Shown: piece after piece, positions 15,467 to 23,700 of the stretch
Position numbering within the stretch: position 1 is the stretch's first letter
How the letters are laid out: every line of letters starts with the position of its first letter
Origin: Thermoplasmatales archaeon
Lineage (GTDB): Archaea; Thermoplasmatota; Thermoplasmata; Methanomassiliicoccales; Methanomethylophilaceae
Reading direction: 5' to 3'
NCBI GenBank assembly: GCA_012520845.1
Contig: JAAYNL010000026.1
Span: 1-39,276, forward strand
Length of the DNA stretch: 39,276 nucleotides
Program-made: the position numbers and the translations under genes
The notes under the pieces: model-generated
Told to the model about the DNA's origin: nothing
The model's input: only the letters and a program-made list of their open reading frames with translations
Databases searched by the model: none

Positions 15467-16849
15467 ATGTCCGAGGATTGGACCGAGAGGTACAGGCCGT
15501 CGTCCCTCGACGACGTCATCGGCAACCCGAAGGCCGTCGCCGACCTTAGGAAGTGGGCCGAGGGCTGGCACGCCGGCAAGGGCTACAAGAAGGCCGCCGT
15601 GCTGATGGGCCCGCCGGGCGTCGGCAAGACCTCCGCCGCGTTGGCGCTGGCCAACGACATGGGCTGGGGAACGGTGGAGATGAACGCCTCGGACCAGAGG
15701 ACCGGCGGCGCCATAGACGAGATCGCCCTCAGGGGCTCCCAGTTCAACACCTTCACCGCCGACGGGGAATATCTCGACGAGAAATCCGGCGGCAGGAAGC
15801 TCATAATCCTGGACGAGGCCGACAACCTGTTCGGCAACGCAGACCGAGGCGCCATGCCCGCCATCGTCCGCCTGATCCGCGGCACCAAGCAGCCGGTCAT
15901 CCTCATCGTGAACGATTTCTACGCCCTGAGCAGGAAATCCTCTGTGATCAAGAGCTCCACGCTGCAGATAAGGTTCCAGAAACCCCGGGCGTCGTCCATA
16001 TCCAAGGCATTGGCCGCCATCGCCGCGGCCGAGGGCGTGTCCGCGGACCGCGCCGCCCTCGACTCAATAGCGGAAACCGCCGCCGGGGACGTGAGGGCCG
16101 CCGTCCGCGATCTGCAGGCGATTTCCCTCGGCAGGGACTCGATAACGGCCGTGGACGCCTCCGAACTCTCGGGAAGGGACGTCAGGGGCGACATGTTTTC
16201 GTTGATGGCGGCGATATTCCGCGGCGATGACCCCATGGCCGCCAGGCAGGCCATGCGGTCCGTCGACGAGAGCCCCGACCACATCGCGCTGTGGGTGGAC
16301 GAGAACCTTCCCCGGGAATACAGGGACAGGGGCGACCTTGTCCGCGGGTACGAGAATCTGTCCCGGGCCGACATTTTCCTGGGGAGGACGATGCGCAGGA
16401 GGCATTTCAGGCTCTGGGCGTACGCCGGGGACATGATGTCCGCCGGCGTCTGTTCCGCGAAAAGGAACAGACCCGCTTCCCGGGACGCCTTCAGGTTCCC
16501 CGGGTACCTGATGACGATGTCCCGCAGCAGGAAGACCAGGCAGACGCGGGCCTCGGCCTGCGCCAAAATCAGCGCCACGATGCACACGTCCCCGGCGAGG
16601 GTGGCCTCGGACGTGCTGCCCTACCTCAGGCTGAGCATGGGGAACAGCCTTTCCCTCAGGAGGGCCGTCGTCAGGTCCGCGGGCCTGGACGAGGAGGAGC
16701 TGGCCTACGTGATGGAGGCGGACATGGATTCCGACGTCGTGAGGAGCGCGTTCTCCCACGAAGCGACCGAGACGGCCGCCAAGGGCGGCAAACGGGCCGA
16801 GGGGCCGGCGGAGCATCCGGCGTCCCAGAAGAGCCTGTTCCAATTCTGA
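15467..16849 (+). CDS. rfcL: Replication factor C large subunit
   Basis: A 460-residue AAA+ clamp-loader subunit that, with RfcS, opens PCNA and loads it on primed DNA. It opens EDWTERYRPSSLDDVIGNP, typical of RfcL. Walker A is GPPGVGKT (48-55), Walker B LIILDEAD (112-119), and a sensor region follows near VNDFYALSR. The three-domain layout is complete. The last seven residues, QKSLFQF, are a PIP box that binds PCNA. The ATG at 15467 is chosen over 15455 because it sits 27 bases after the TATA centre. TYW1 follows after 2 bases. Confidence 0.94.
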   Translation: MSEDWTERYRPSSLDDVIGNPKAVADLRKWAEGWHAGKGYKKAAVLMGPPGVGKTSAALALANDMGWGTVEMNASDQRTGGAIDEIALRGSQFNTFTADGEYLDEKSGGRKLIILDEADNLFGNADRGAMPAIVRLIRGTKQPVILIVNDFYALSRKSSVIKSSTLQIRFQKPRASSISKALAAIAAAEGVSADRAALDSIAETAAGDVRAAVRDLQAISLGRDSITAVDASELSGRDVRGDMFSLMAAIFRGDDPMAARQAMRSVDESPDHIALWVDENLPREYRDRGDLVRGYENLSRADIFLGRTMRRRHFRLWAYAGDMMSAGVCSAKRNRPASRDAFRFPGYLMTMSRSRKTRQTRASACAKISATMHTSPARVASDVLPYLRLSMGNSLSLRRAVVRSAGLDEEELAYVMEADMDSDVVRSAFSHEATETAAKGGKRAEGPAEHPASQKSLFQF

Positions 16850-16851
16850 CC

Positions 16852-17796
16852 ATGGACGAGGAATACAGGGAGATATTGGCCAGGCAGCAGTACCGCACCT
16901 ACAGGGACCACGGCGCGGTGAAGCTGTGCCATTGGATGAAGGAATCCATGGTCCACGGCAGGGTGTGCTACAAGCAGGAATTCTACGGTATAAAAAGCCA
17001 CAGGTGCCTCCAGATGACGACGGCCTTCAACGAATGCTCCCTGGCCTGCCTGTTCTGCTGGAGGGTCCAGGGCAGGGATTTCGAGGTCACCGATTGGGCG
17101 GAGCCCAAGGACCTGCTCGACAACCTCATAGAGATGCAGAGGTCCCTGATAACCGGGTTCAAGGGGGACCCGCGCTGCGATTTGGAGAGGTACGAGGAGG
17201 CCAGGAACCCGACGCAGGTCGCCATATCCCTGGCCGGGGAACCGATCGCGTACCCTTACATGTCCGATTTCCTAAGGGAATGCCATTCCCGGGGCATGAT
17301 GACGTTTCTGGTCACCAACGGCACGTACCCCGACAGGATCGCCGACCTAGACGTGCTGCCGCGCCAGCTTTACGTCACCGTCGCCGCGCCGGACGAGACC
17401 ACGTACAAAAGGCTGTGCAGGCCCAAGGACCCTGGTGCATGGTCACGCCTGAACGAGACGCTGGCGATGATGCCCTCCCTCGACACCAGGACGGTAATCA
17501 GGCACACCCTGGTCAAGGGGATGAACCTTTCCGACGTCCCGGGCTACGCCGCCCTCGACAGGATCGCCGATCCCGACATGGTCGAGCCGAAGGGTTACGT
17601 GTTCGTCGGCGGCTCGCGGAAGAGGCTGACCATGGACGCGATGCCGTCCTTCGCCGAGATCAAGGATTTCTCGCACCAACTGTCCCAGATGCTCGGGATG
17701 CAGCTGCTTAACGAGAGGGAGGACAGCAGGGTCGCCCTCATCGGCAAGCCCGGGTTGGAGTTGGACGTCGGCAAACACTACGGCATCGAGATGTAA
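16852..17796 (+). CDS. taw1: tRNA 4-demethylwyosine synthase (TYW1, radical SAM)
   Basis: A 314-residue radical SAM enzyme that builds the tricyclic wyosine core on G37 of tRNA-Phe using pyruvate. The SAM cluster motif is ECSLACLFCW (C62, C66, C69). Three further cysteines, C26, C39 and C52, lie where archaeal TYW1 proteins hold a second [4Fe-4S] cluster. The segments LAGEPIAYPYM and FLVTNGTYP are typical of the family. Length matches the archaeal form, which lacks the flavodoxin domain of the eukaryotic enzyme. It is co-transcribed with rfcL and its 3' end overlaps the convergent DUF1294 gene by 19 bases. Confidence 0.94.
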   Translation: MDEEYREILARQQYRTYRDHGAVKLCHWMKESMVHGRVCYKQEFYGIKSHRCLQMTTAFNECSLACLFCWRVQGRDFEVTDWAEPKDLLDNLIEMQRSLITGFKGDPRCDLERYEEARNPTQVAISLAGEPIAYPYMSDFLRECHSRGMMTFLVTNGTYPDRIADLDVLPRQLYVTVAAPDETTYKRLCRPKDPGAWSRLNETLAMMPSLDTRTVIRHTLVKGMNLSDVPGYAALDRIADPDMVEPKGYVFVGGSRKRLTMDAMPSFAEIKDFSHQLSQMLGMQLLNEREDSRVALIGKPGLELDVGKHYGIEM

Positions 17797-18059
17797 AATG
17801 CCAGGCACGCCAACGCCGACAGATGGAGCGCCGCCAGGACGTACACCAGTTTGAACAGCGGCTTCCTGGTTTTGTGCCTATGGCGCGACATGGCCGCCGC
17901 GGCTCCGACCGCACCCGGGACGGCGATGCCCAACAGCTTCCTTTCCGGGATCCTGTACCGCCCCTCTATGGACCTTTTCTTGTCGGAGGCGTATGCCGCG
18001 TACGCGAGAAGGTTGAACGCCGCGTAAGCGACGGCAAGGAACCAAAAAAGGGGATCCAT
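17778..18059 (-). CDS. DUF1294 family small membrane protein
   Basis: A 93-residue protein with about three to four membrane helices. The DUF1294 pattern is clear: YASDKKRSIEGRYRIPERKL, then a glycine/alanine-rich helix, then RHKTRKPLFK. The function of the family is unknown. Its ATG shares one base with the stop of the flavodoxin gene upstream (TGATG), so they form a small operon. The stop is TAG and lies inside the 3' end of TYW1 on the other strand. Confidence 0.85.
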   Translation of the reverse strand: MDPLFWFLAVAYAAFNLLAYAAYASDKKRSIEGRYRIPERKLLGIAVPGAVGAAAAMSRHRHKTRKPLFKLVYVLAALHLSALACLAFYISMP

Positions 18060-18445
18060 CAGACCAGGCCGGAGATATACTCCTCAAGTTTGGACTCGGG
18101 GACGTTCACTTGGCTCTCGGGCTTGTCGTAGTACATGGCGTCGGCTATGCCGAACCGTTTGGCGAGAGTCCGCGTCATCCCGTCCCCGCGCGTGCCGCAG
18201 AGGGTGCAGGCGACGAAGAGCGACATCCTGTCGATCTTGTCCCTGTTCGCGGCGACGAAATCCTGGACCTCCTTCGGGGGGTTGCCCATGTAGATGCCAG
18301 AACCGAGGTGTATCCAGTCGTAACCTGAGACGTCCGGCGCCCCGTCGGCGAGGTCGAACTTGTCGGCGCCGGTCGCCTCGGCGATGCGGTCCGCGATGAC
18401 CTTCACCGAGCCCAGCTTGGAGGAGAAGACGACTGCACGCTTCAT
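18059..18445 (-). CDS. Flavodoxin-domain protein, copy 1
   Basis: A 128-residue flavodoxin-fold protein of the HemG/flavodoxin_5-like type. It starts MKRAVVFSSKLGSVKVIADR, where SSKLGS is the FMN phosphate loop, and has GYDWIHLGSGIYMGNP and the core strand SLFVACTLCG in the positions of the flavin-contacting loops. Likely a small electron carrier or a quinone/flavin reductase. The ATG at 18445 is chosen over TTG and GTG starts just upstream because a TATA element (18467-18475) is centred 26 bases before it. It closely resembles copy 2 just upstream and overlaps DUF1294 by one base. Confidence 0.85.
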   Translation of the reverse strand: MKRAVVFSSKLGSVKVIADRIAEATGADKFDLADGAPDVSGYDWIHLGSGIYMGNPPKEVQDFVAANRDKIDRMSLFVACTLCGTRGDGMTRTLAKRFGIADAMYYDKPESQVNVPESKLEEYISGLV

Positions 18446-18466
18446 GTTCACCAATTTGGGGGCGGC

Positions 18467-18475
18467 GTATTAATG
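18467..18475 (-). promoter_or_regulatory. TATA box for flavodoxin copy 1
   Basis: On the minus strand CCATTAATAC, centred about 26 bases before the ATG at 18445. It gives copy 1 its own promoter in the 46-base gap after copy 2. Confidence 0.45.
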
Positions 18476-18491
18476 GGTATGGCGCGCCCTG

Positions 18492-18881
18492 TCATTCGAC
18501 CAGGCGCGAGACGTATTCTTCCAATTTGGAACCGGGCACGTATACCTGTTTCTTAGATTTGTTGAAGTAGGCGGCGTCGGCGACGCCGAATTCCTTGGCG
18601 ACCTTCTCCAACTGTTTGTCGCCGCGTTCGTCGTCGAACATGCAGGCGACGAAAAGGGACGTCCTACCCATTTTCTCCCTGTTGGCGTCGACGAATTCAC
18701 GGACCCTTTTGGAGGGCCCCCCGGCATATATGCCCGTCCCGAGGTGGATCCAGTCGTAGCCGGAGACGTCGGGCATGGCGTCGGCGAGGTCGAACAGGTC
18801 GGCACCCGTTGCCTCGGCTATGCGTTCTGCTATTTTCCTGGTCGAGCCCAGCTTGGACGAGAAGACTACTGCGCGCTTCAT
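18492..18881 (-). CDS. Flavodoxin-domain protein, copy 2
   Basis: A 129-residue paralogue of copy 1. The first half is nearly the same: MKRAVVFSSKLGSTRKIAER, then GADLFDLADAMPDVSGYDW and HLGTGIYAGGPSK. The middle after SLFVAC diverges (MFDDERGDKQLEK against TLCGTRGDGMTRT), as expected if the two proteins have different partners. The FMN-loop SSKLGST is better preserved here. The ATG at 18881 is 26 bases from a TATA-like CTTTTTA, so it is leaderless. It is divergent from the HPr-kinase-like gene, with a shared promoter region of about 75 bases. Confidence 0.85.
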   Translation of the reverse strand: MKRAVVFSSKLGSTRKIAERIAEATGADLFDLADAMPDVSGYDWIHLGTGIYAGGPSKRVREFVDANREKMGRTSLFVACMFDDERGDKQLEKVAKEFGVADAAYFNKSKKQVYVPGSKLEEYVSRLVE

Positions 18882-18927
18882 GGCGGTATATCGCAACATA
18901 CCCTAAAAAGGCGACGCTGCGCCCAGG

Positions 18928-18936
18928 TTATATAAT
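18928..18936 (+). promoter_or_regulatory. TATA box for the HprK-like gene
   Basis: TTATATAAT is centred 24 bases before the ATG at 18956. A second, oppositely read TATA-like run at 18904-18910 serves flavodoxin copy 2. Confidence 0.6.
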
Positions 18937-18955
18937 CCCGCGGCAATCGGCGTGC

Positions 18956-19915
18956 ATGGGATACAAGGTCGTCCAAATCGACGCAGTCGATTCCGCGAAA
19001 CTCTTCGAGAAGTACTACAGGCACAACTTCTACACCACCAAGGCGGACATCTCCGGAATATGCGTCAAGCTCTACACCAAGGAGAAACACATCAAGGACA
19101 TGTGGGAGGACAATTTCTACGCCATGGGCAACCACGTCAAATCCCATGCGAGGATAGTCGCCGTCAACGACCCAGACAGGGATATGGAGGTGCTGTACGA
19201 CAGGTCCACCTTCACGGCCTTCCTGTACAACTTCGACTACTACGGCTGGATCAAGAGCATCGCCCTGGCGGTGGCTTCGGACATGCTCGAGGACAGCCAC
19301 AGGATATACTCCGTGCACGGCGCCGCCCTCGACGTGGACGGCGTCGGCGTGACGCTGGTCGCGCCGTCGAAGACGGGGAAGACCACCCAGTCGTGGGGCC
19401 TTCTCAGGGCGCCCAACACCAGCCTCATAACCGACGACTGGTATTTCGTCAGGCTGACGCCGGGGAGACCGCAGATCAACGGCTCGGAGAAGAACTGCTA
19501 CATAGACGCGGACATCGGCGACGTCTGGGAGGAGTTCAAGCCCCTTGTCAGCACGACGGTGTTCGACAACAAGGGCCGCGGCATCGCAAACGTCAGGTGG
19601 GTCACCGGCAAGGATTCCGTCGTTCCGATGACGACGATGAGGCACGTCATCCTGCTCAAGAGGGACCCGTCCGACAAGGAGGTCGTCCGCAGGCTCACCG
19701 CCGGGGAGGCCCTCGACTACCTCGTGGAACACGATTTCTGCAATCCGCACCAGATGGTCAGGGACGAGCGCAAACTGCGCATCAGGACCGAATTTTTCAG
19801 GGAATTCCTGGGGAAATGCGAGGTGCACATGGTGAACACCATCACCCCGCCGATGGAGACCCAGGACAGGATCAGGGAAATTCTGTCCGAAAGCTGTGCG
19901 GTACCCGCCCCTTGA
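18956..19915 (+). CDS. HPr kinase/phosphorylase-like P-loop protein
   Basis: A 319-residue protein. The core resembles the HprK/PEP-carboxykinase-like ATPase fold: a strand SVHGAALDVDG, the P-loop APSKTGKTTQS (136-146), and a Walker B-like strand SLITDDWYFV (156-165) with D160/D161. The first 110 residues and the region after 200 are not recognised. In bacteria HprK controls sugar uptake by phosphorylating HPr; no PTS gene is visible here, so the target must differ. Similar kinase-like proteins also occur near peptide-modification genes, but no peptide cluster is seen. The 3' end overlaps sfsA by 44 bases. Fold call is likely, function open. Confidence 0.6.
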   Translation: MGYKVVQIDAVDSAKLFEKYYRHNFYTTKADISGICVKLYTKEKHIKDMWEDNFYAMGNHVKSHARIVAVNDPDRDMEVLYDRSTFTAFLYNFDYYGWIKSIALAVASDMLEDSHRIYSVHGAALDVDGVGVTLVAPSKTGKTTQSWGLLRAPNTSLITDDWYFVRLTPGRPQINGSEKNCYIDADIGDVWEEFKPLVSTTVFDNKGRGIANVRWVTGKDSVVPMTTMRHVILLKRDPSDKEVVRRLTAGEALDYLVEHDFCNPHQMVRDERKLRIRTEFFREFLGKCEVHMVNTITPPMETQDRIREILSESCAVPAP

Positions 19916-20567
19916 TGCCGATTCCCTCGGGGGAGACGTCGCATTCGTAGGCGGCAATTTCGACGCCGTTTTCCGCCGCCTCGGCCAAGGCCTCGCAAAA
20001 GTCCGGGTCCATGGGGCAATTGGGCGTGAACAGCCTTACGGGTGACATCTGCGCCACGAAAACCACGTACGCGCCGTAACCTTCGGCGGCCGCGGCCGTG
20101 AGCCCCCTTACGTGTTTCACGCCGCGGGTCGTCGGGGCGCCGGGAAACATGGCAACTCCGTTTTCCTCGAGGGTGACGCCCTTCACCTCCACGTAGTTGG
20201 TCCTGCCGTCCGCCTCCACCATGAAATCGTAGCGGGAGTCCCCCTTCGTGACCTCCCTGCGGACCGCCGCGATGTCGTCGAAGAGGCCTAGGCGGGGGAG
20301 GGCTTCGGCGAAGACGTCGTTGGGCACCTGGCTGTCGAGGCTTATCAGCATGTCCCCCTTGTACGCCGCCACAAGGTCGTACCCTGTCTTTCTGCCCGGG
20401 GAGCCGGACTCGGAAAGCAGGACCCTCGCGCCGGGGACGAGTATCTCCGTCAAGCGGCCAGTGTTCTTAACGTGAACGTCGACGGTCTTGCCGCCGAGCG
20501 TCGCCGAGGCGAGGAAGCGGTTGCGCCGTTTCACGAATCCCGCCTCGACTGTTTCGGGGAACCTCAT
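19872..20567 (-). CDS. sfsA: SfsA family nuclease-like protein
   Basis: A 231-residue protein with the SfsA layout: RFLASATLGGKTVDVHVKNTG at the N-terminus (OB-like domain), GRLTEILVPGARV, SRYDFMVEADG, NYVEVKGVTL with the E-x-K of a PD-(D/E)XK-like core, FPGAPTTRGVKH, and PMDPDFCEAL near the end. Members were first described as sugar-fermentation stimulators and are thought to bind or cut nucleic acid. The ATG at 20567 gives the standard length; the frame continues upstream without family similarity. The last 44 bases are convergent with the HprK-like gene. Confidence 0.92.
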   Translation of the reverse strand: MRFPETVEAGFVKRRNRFLASATLGGKTVDVHVKNTGRLTEILVPGARVLLSESGSPGRKTGYDLVAAYKGDMLISLDSQVPNDVFAEALPRLGLFDDIAAVRREVTKGDSRYDFMVEADGRTNYVEVKGVTLEENGVAMFPGAPTTRGVKHVRGLTAAAAEGYGAYVVFVAQMSPVRLFTPNCPMDPDFCEALAEAAENGVEIAAYECDVSPEGIGIKGRVPHSFRTEFP

Positions 20568-20687
20568 GCGCAACGTATCACGTCGCGGTATCTTTTCCTT
20601 TCCCCGTCTGGGTCCATGATCGGCGGTGCCGGGGTTTCGACGTCTGGGTCTGCGTCCCACGTAACGTTTTGCCGAAGGAACGTCATC

Positions 20688-20697
20688 CTAATATACG
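20688..20697 (+). promoter_or_regulatory. TATA box for the DUF4011 helicase gene
   Basis: CTAATATACG is centred about 66 bases before the ATG at 20759, so this message would carry a leader of about 40 bases, longer than most in the window. GGAAGGTGG at 20742-20750 may be the ribosome site. Confidence 0.4.
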
Positions 20698-20758
20698 ATG
20701 TGAGGCATGGTAAAGCGAAGGCTTTCCGGGACCCTGTCCGCGGAAGGTGGGATGCGCT

Positions 20759-23700
20759 ATGGGTGGGGTTTCTATTACAGCGGAGGTCAGCGGCCTTGCT
20801 TCGGCCGCGATGGCCCACGGGAAGTTCGGTGCGGTCAGGAGGATTGAGGTTTTCAACAACGCGGCGGAGCCGACGGGGGACATCCTCGTCACCGTCAGGT
20901 CCGAGCCCCCCGTCCTCGTCGAAAGGTCGTACGAGGTCAGCGGCATCCGCCCCGGCGATTCGATCGAACTGACACCCGACGACTGCGTTTTCGACATAGG
21001 TGCGCTGATGGACGCGGGCCATGCCACGGGCAAGGTTTTCGTCGAGGCCCGCTCCGACGGAGAGGTGCTCGCCGCCTACTCTTCCGATTTGGAGATATCC
21101 CCCGCCGGCGGCGTGCCGGGGGCCGAGGACGCGCTGTTCTTTTCCGCCCACGTCGACCCGAACGGCCCCCTGGCCGAGCGCATCCATTCCGATTTGGCCT
21201 CGTCCGGCCTGGAATTGCCCGACGACGGGTATTGGAAAGCGTCCCGTGACGGCATCTGCGACGTGTTCGACGCCTTGGCCGACGCCGTCTCGCAGGGATT
21301 CCGTGCCATCGAGGGCGACGAAATCAGGCCGCAGGCGGAAATCGCCGACGCGGGGGAATGCAACCCATGGGAATCCGTCGCTTTGAGGTGCTCCGTCCTG
21401 GAAAGGATGGGGCTCAACCCCTTGGCCGTGGTTTCCGGTGGCGTCCCCGCCTGCGGTTTGTGGCTGTACGACGGCGCCCTTCCCAACGAGGTCGTCTACG
21501 AGCCCGATTCCATCGCCATGAACGTCGACGAGGGGTACGTCGCCATCGACCCGGTGCCGCTGTCCGCCTCCGATTTCTCGTACGCCGTCGACATCGCCGA
21601 ATCCAGGCGTTTGGTCCAACCGATGGGCGACGGCCCGGTGGTGGAATGGGAACCGAGGGCCGAAAGGCAGTACACCAGGAAGGAACAGTGGGAAAGGAAA
21701 CTGTTGGACATCTCGCTCAGGAACAACCTGATCAACATGAGGCGCACCGCCAGGGTCGTGCCCCTGATGGTGGGCGACGTTTCCCGCTTTTACGACCGCG
21801 TCTCGTCCGGCGCCGAGCTCGAGCTCGCGCCGAGGCCGGAAAACTGGAGTGGGGCCGACGTATTCGAAAAATTCCCCATGGAGCCGGGAAGGTATGTGGA
21901 GAACGCCCTCGAAAGGGTCACGGGGGCCCTTGCGGAAGGCAGGGCCGTCCTGCCGTTGACCGAGGGCGCCCTCGCCACCGCCGCCGCCACCCTTTACAGA
22001 CAGTCGAGGAAGGAGATGGAGGAGAACGGTTCCAACTCCTTCTTCATCGGTCTCGGCGCCCTCAGGTGGTACGAGGCCTCGTCCCCGGACGTGCCCAGGT
22101 ACTCCCCGCTCATCCTCGTCCCGGCGTCGATCGAAAGGAGGAGGGGCAAGGGGTATTCCGTCAAGGCGATCGACGAGGAGACCATCCTCAACGTCACCCT
22201 GGCGGAGAAGCTCCGTGGCGAGTACGGGATCGACCTGCCGGCCGAGCTCCCGCTCCGCAGGGACGGCACGGTGAACGTCACCGCCGCCCTGGGCGCCGTC
22301 AGGAAGGCGGTCAGGACGATGAGGGAATGGGACGTGGTGCAGACGGCAGTCCTCGGCATCTTCTCCTTCAACCAGTTCGTGATGTGGAAGGACATCACCA
22401 CCTTCCCCGGCCTCGAGGAAAACAAAATCGTCAAAAGCCTCATGGAATCGAGGCTGTGCTGGCCCGCCGAGCCAGTGGATGACCCCGGCGAACCCTACGA
22501 CGTCTGCCTGACGCTGCCGGCGGACAGCTCGCAGATCAGGGCGGTGAGGGCCTCCGGCGCGGGGAAGTCCTTCGTGCTTCACGGCCCGCCGGGCACGGGC
22601 AAGTCCCAGACGATCACGAACATAATATCCAACGCCCTGTTTGAAGGCAAGACCGTGCTTTTCGTGGCGGAGAAGATGGCCGCCCTGGAGGTTGTGCAGA
22701 GGAGGCTGGAGGAGATAGGCATCGGCAACCACTGCCTCGAGCTGCACTCCAACAAGGCCGAGAGGGGGGCGGTCATGGAGCAGCTGCGCTCTTCCCTGGA
22801 GAGGTGCAAGCCCGCCGACGGCGAGGAATACGGGAGGAAGACAAGGAGGCTCCTGGAAGCCAAGGAGGCGCTGGACAGGTACGCCACCGCGTTGCATTCC
22901 AGGCTGCCCTGCGGCATCACGGTGCACGACGCCATTTCCAGGTACGAGGCCCATACCTCGTCGAACACGTTCGACGTCGCCATCGACGAATCCATCCTTG
23001 AAACGGCCACCGTCGACGATTTCGACGACTGGGAGTACCACGTCACGAAGATGTCCAAGTCCCGCGGCATTTTCGGCAACAGGCCGGACAACCCCTTCCT
23101 GCTCATAGGCTCCGCGGACGTGTCCATCGGCGCCGCGGAAAGGGCGAAACCCCTCCTGGAGCGGTTGGCGTCCGCCTCCCGGGGGGCCATATCGGTCAAC
23201 ATGAAGATCAAGGGGCTGGGTCTCCCCGACGGCGTCTCCGATTTCAAGGGCGTAAGGGTCCTGAGCGGGTTCCTGGAAATGATGGACCCGGTCATGCTGA
23301 CCAACCCCAAGTCCGTGATGATGCCCGGGGCGGCCCAGGACCTCCTCGACGCCCTGGGCGAATCGGACAGGTTCATGGGTTCCCTCGCCAGGGTCTCGGA
23401 GCAGGAGGCGTCGACGCATTCGGCCAGGGCCGACGGGGTTTTGACCGCGCTGAGGAACGCATACGGCAAATTGGATGCCGCCGGCAGCGGCCTCAGGCTT
23501 TCCGCGGTGGAAAGGCGCATAGAGGACATGGAATTCATCAACGGCATCGTCTCCGCGGCCGGGGACGACGTCCAGGGGATATTGGCCCATTGGAAGGTCG
23601 GCGTCTTCGACCTCAACAGGCAGGTAGACCTGGCGATGTTCTGGAGACAGGCCAACGAGGCCGGTTTCCTCAGAAGGAAGAAGGCCGCGGCGAAGTTCAT

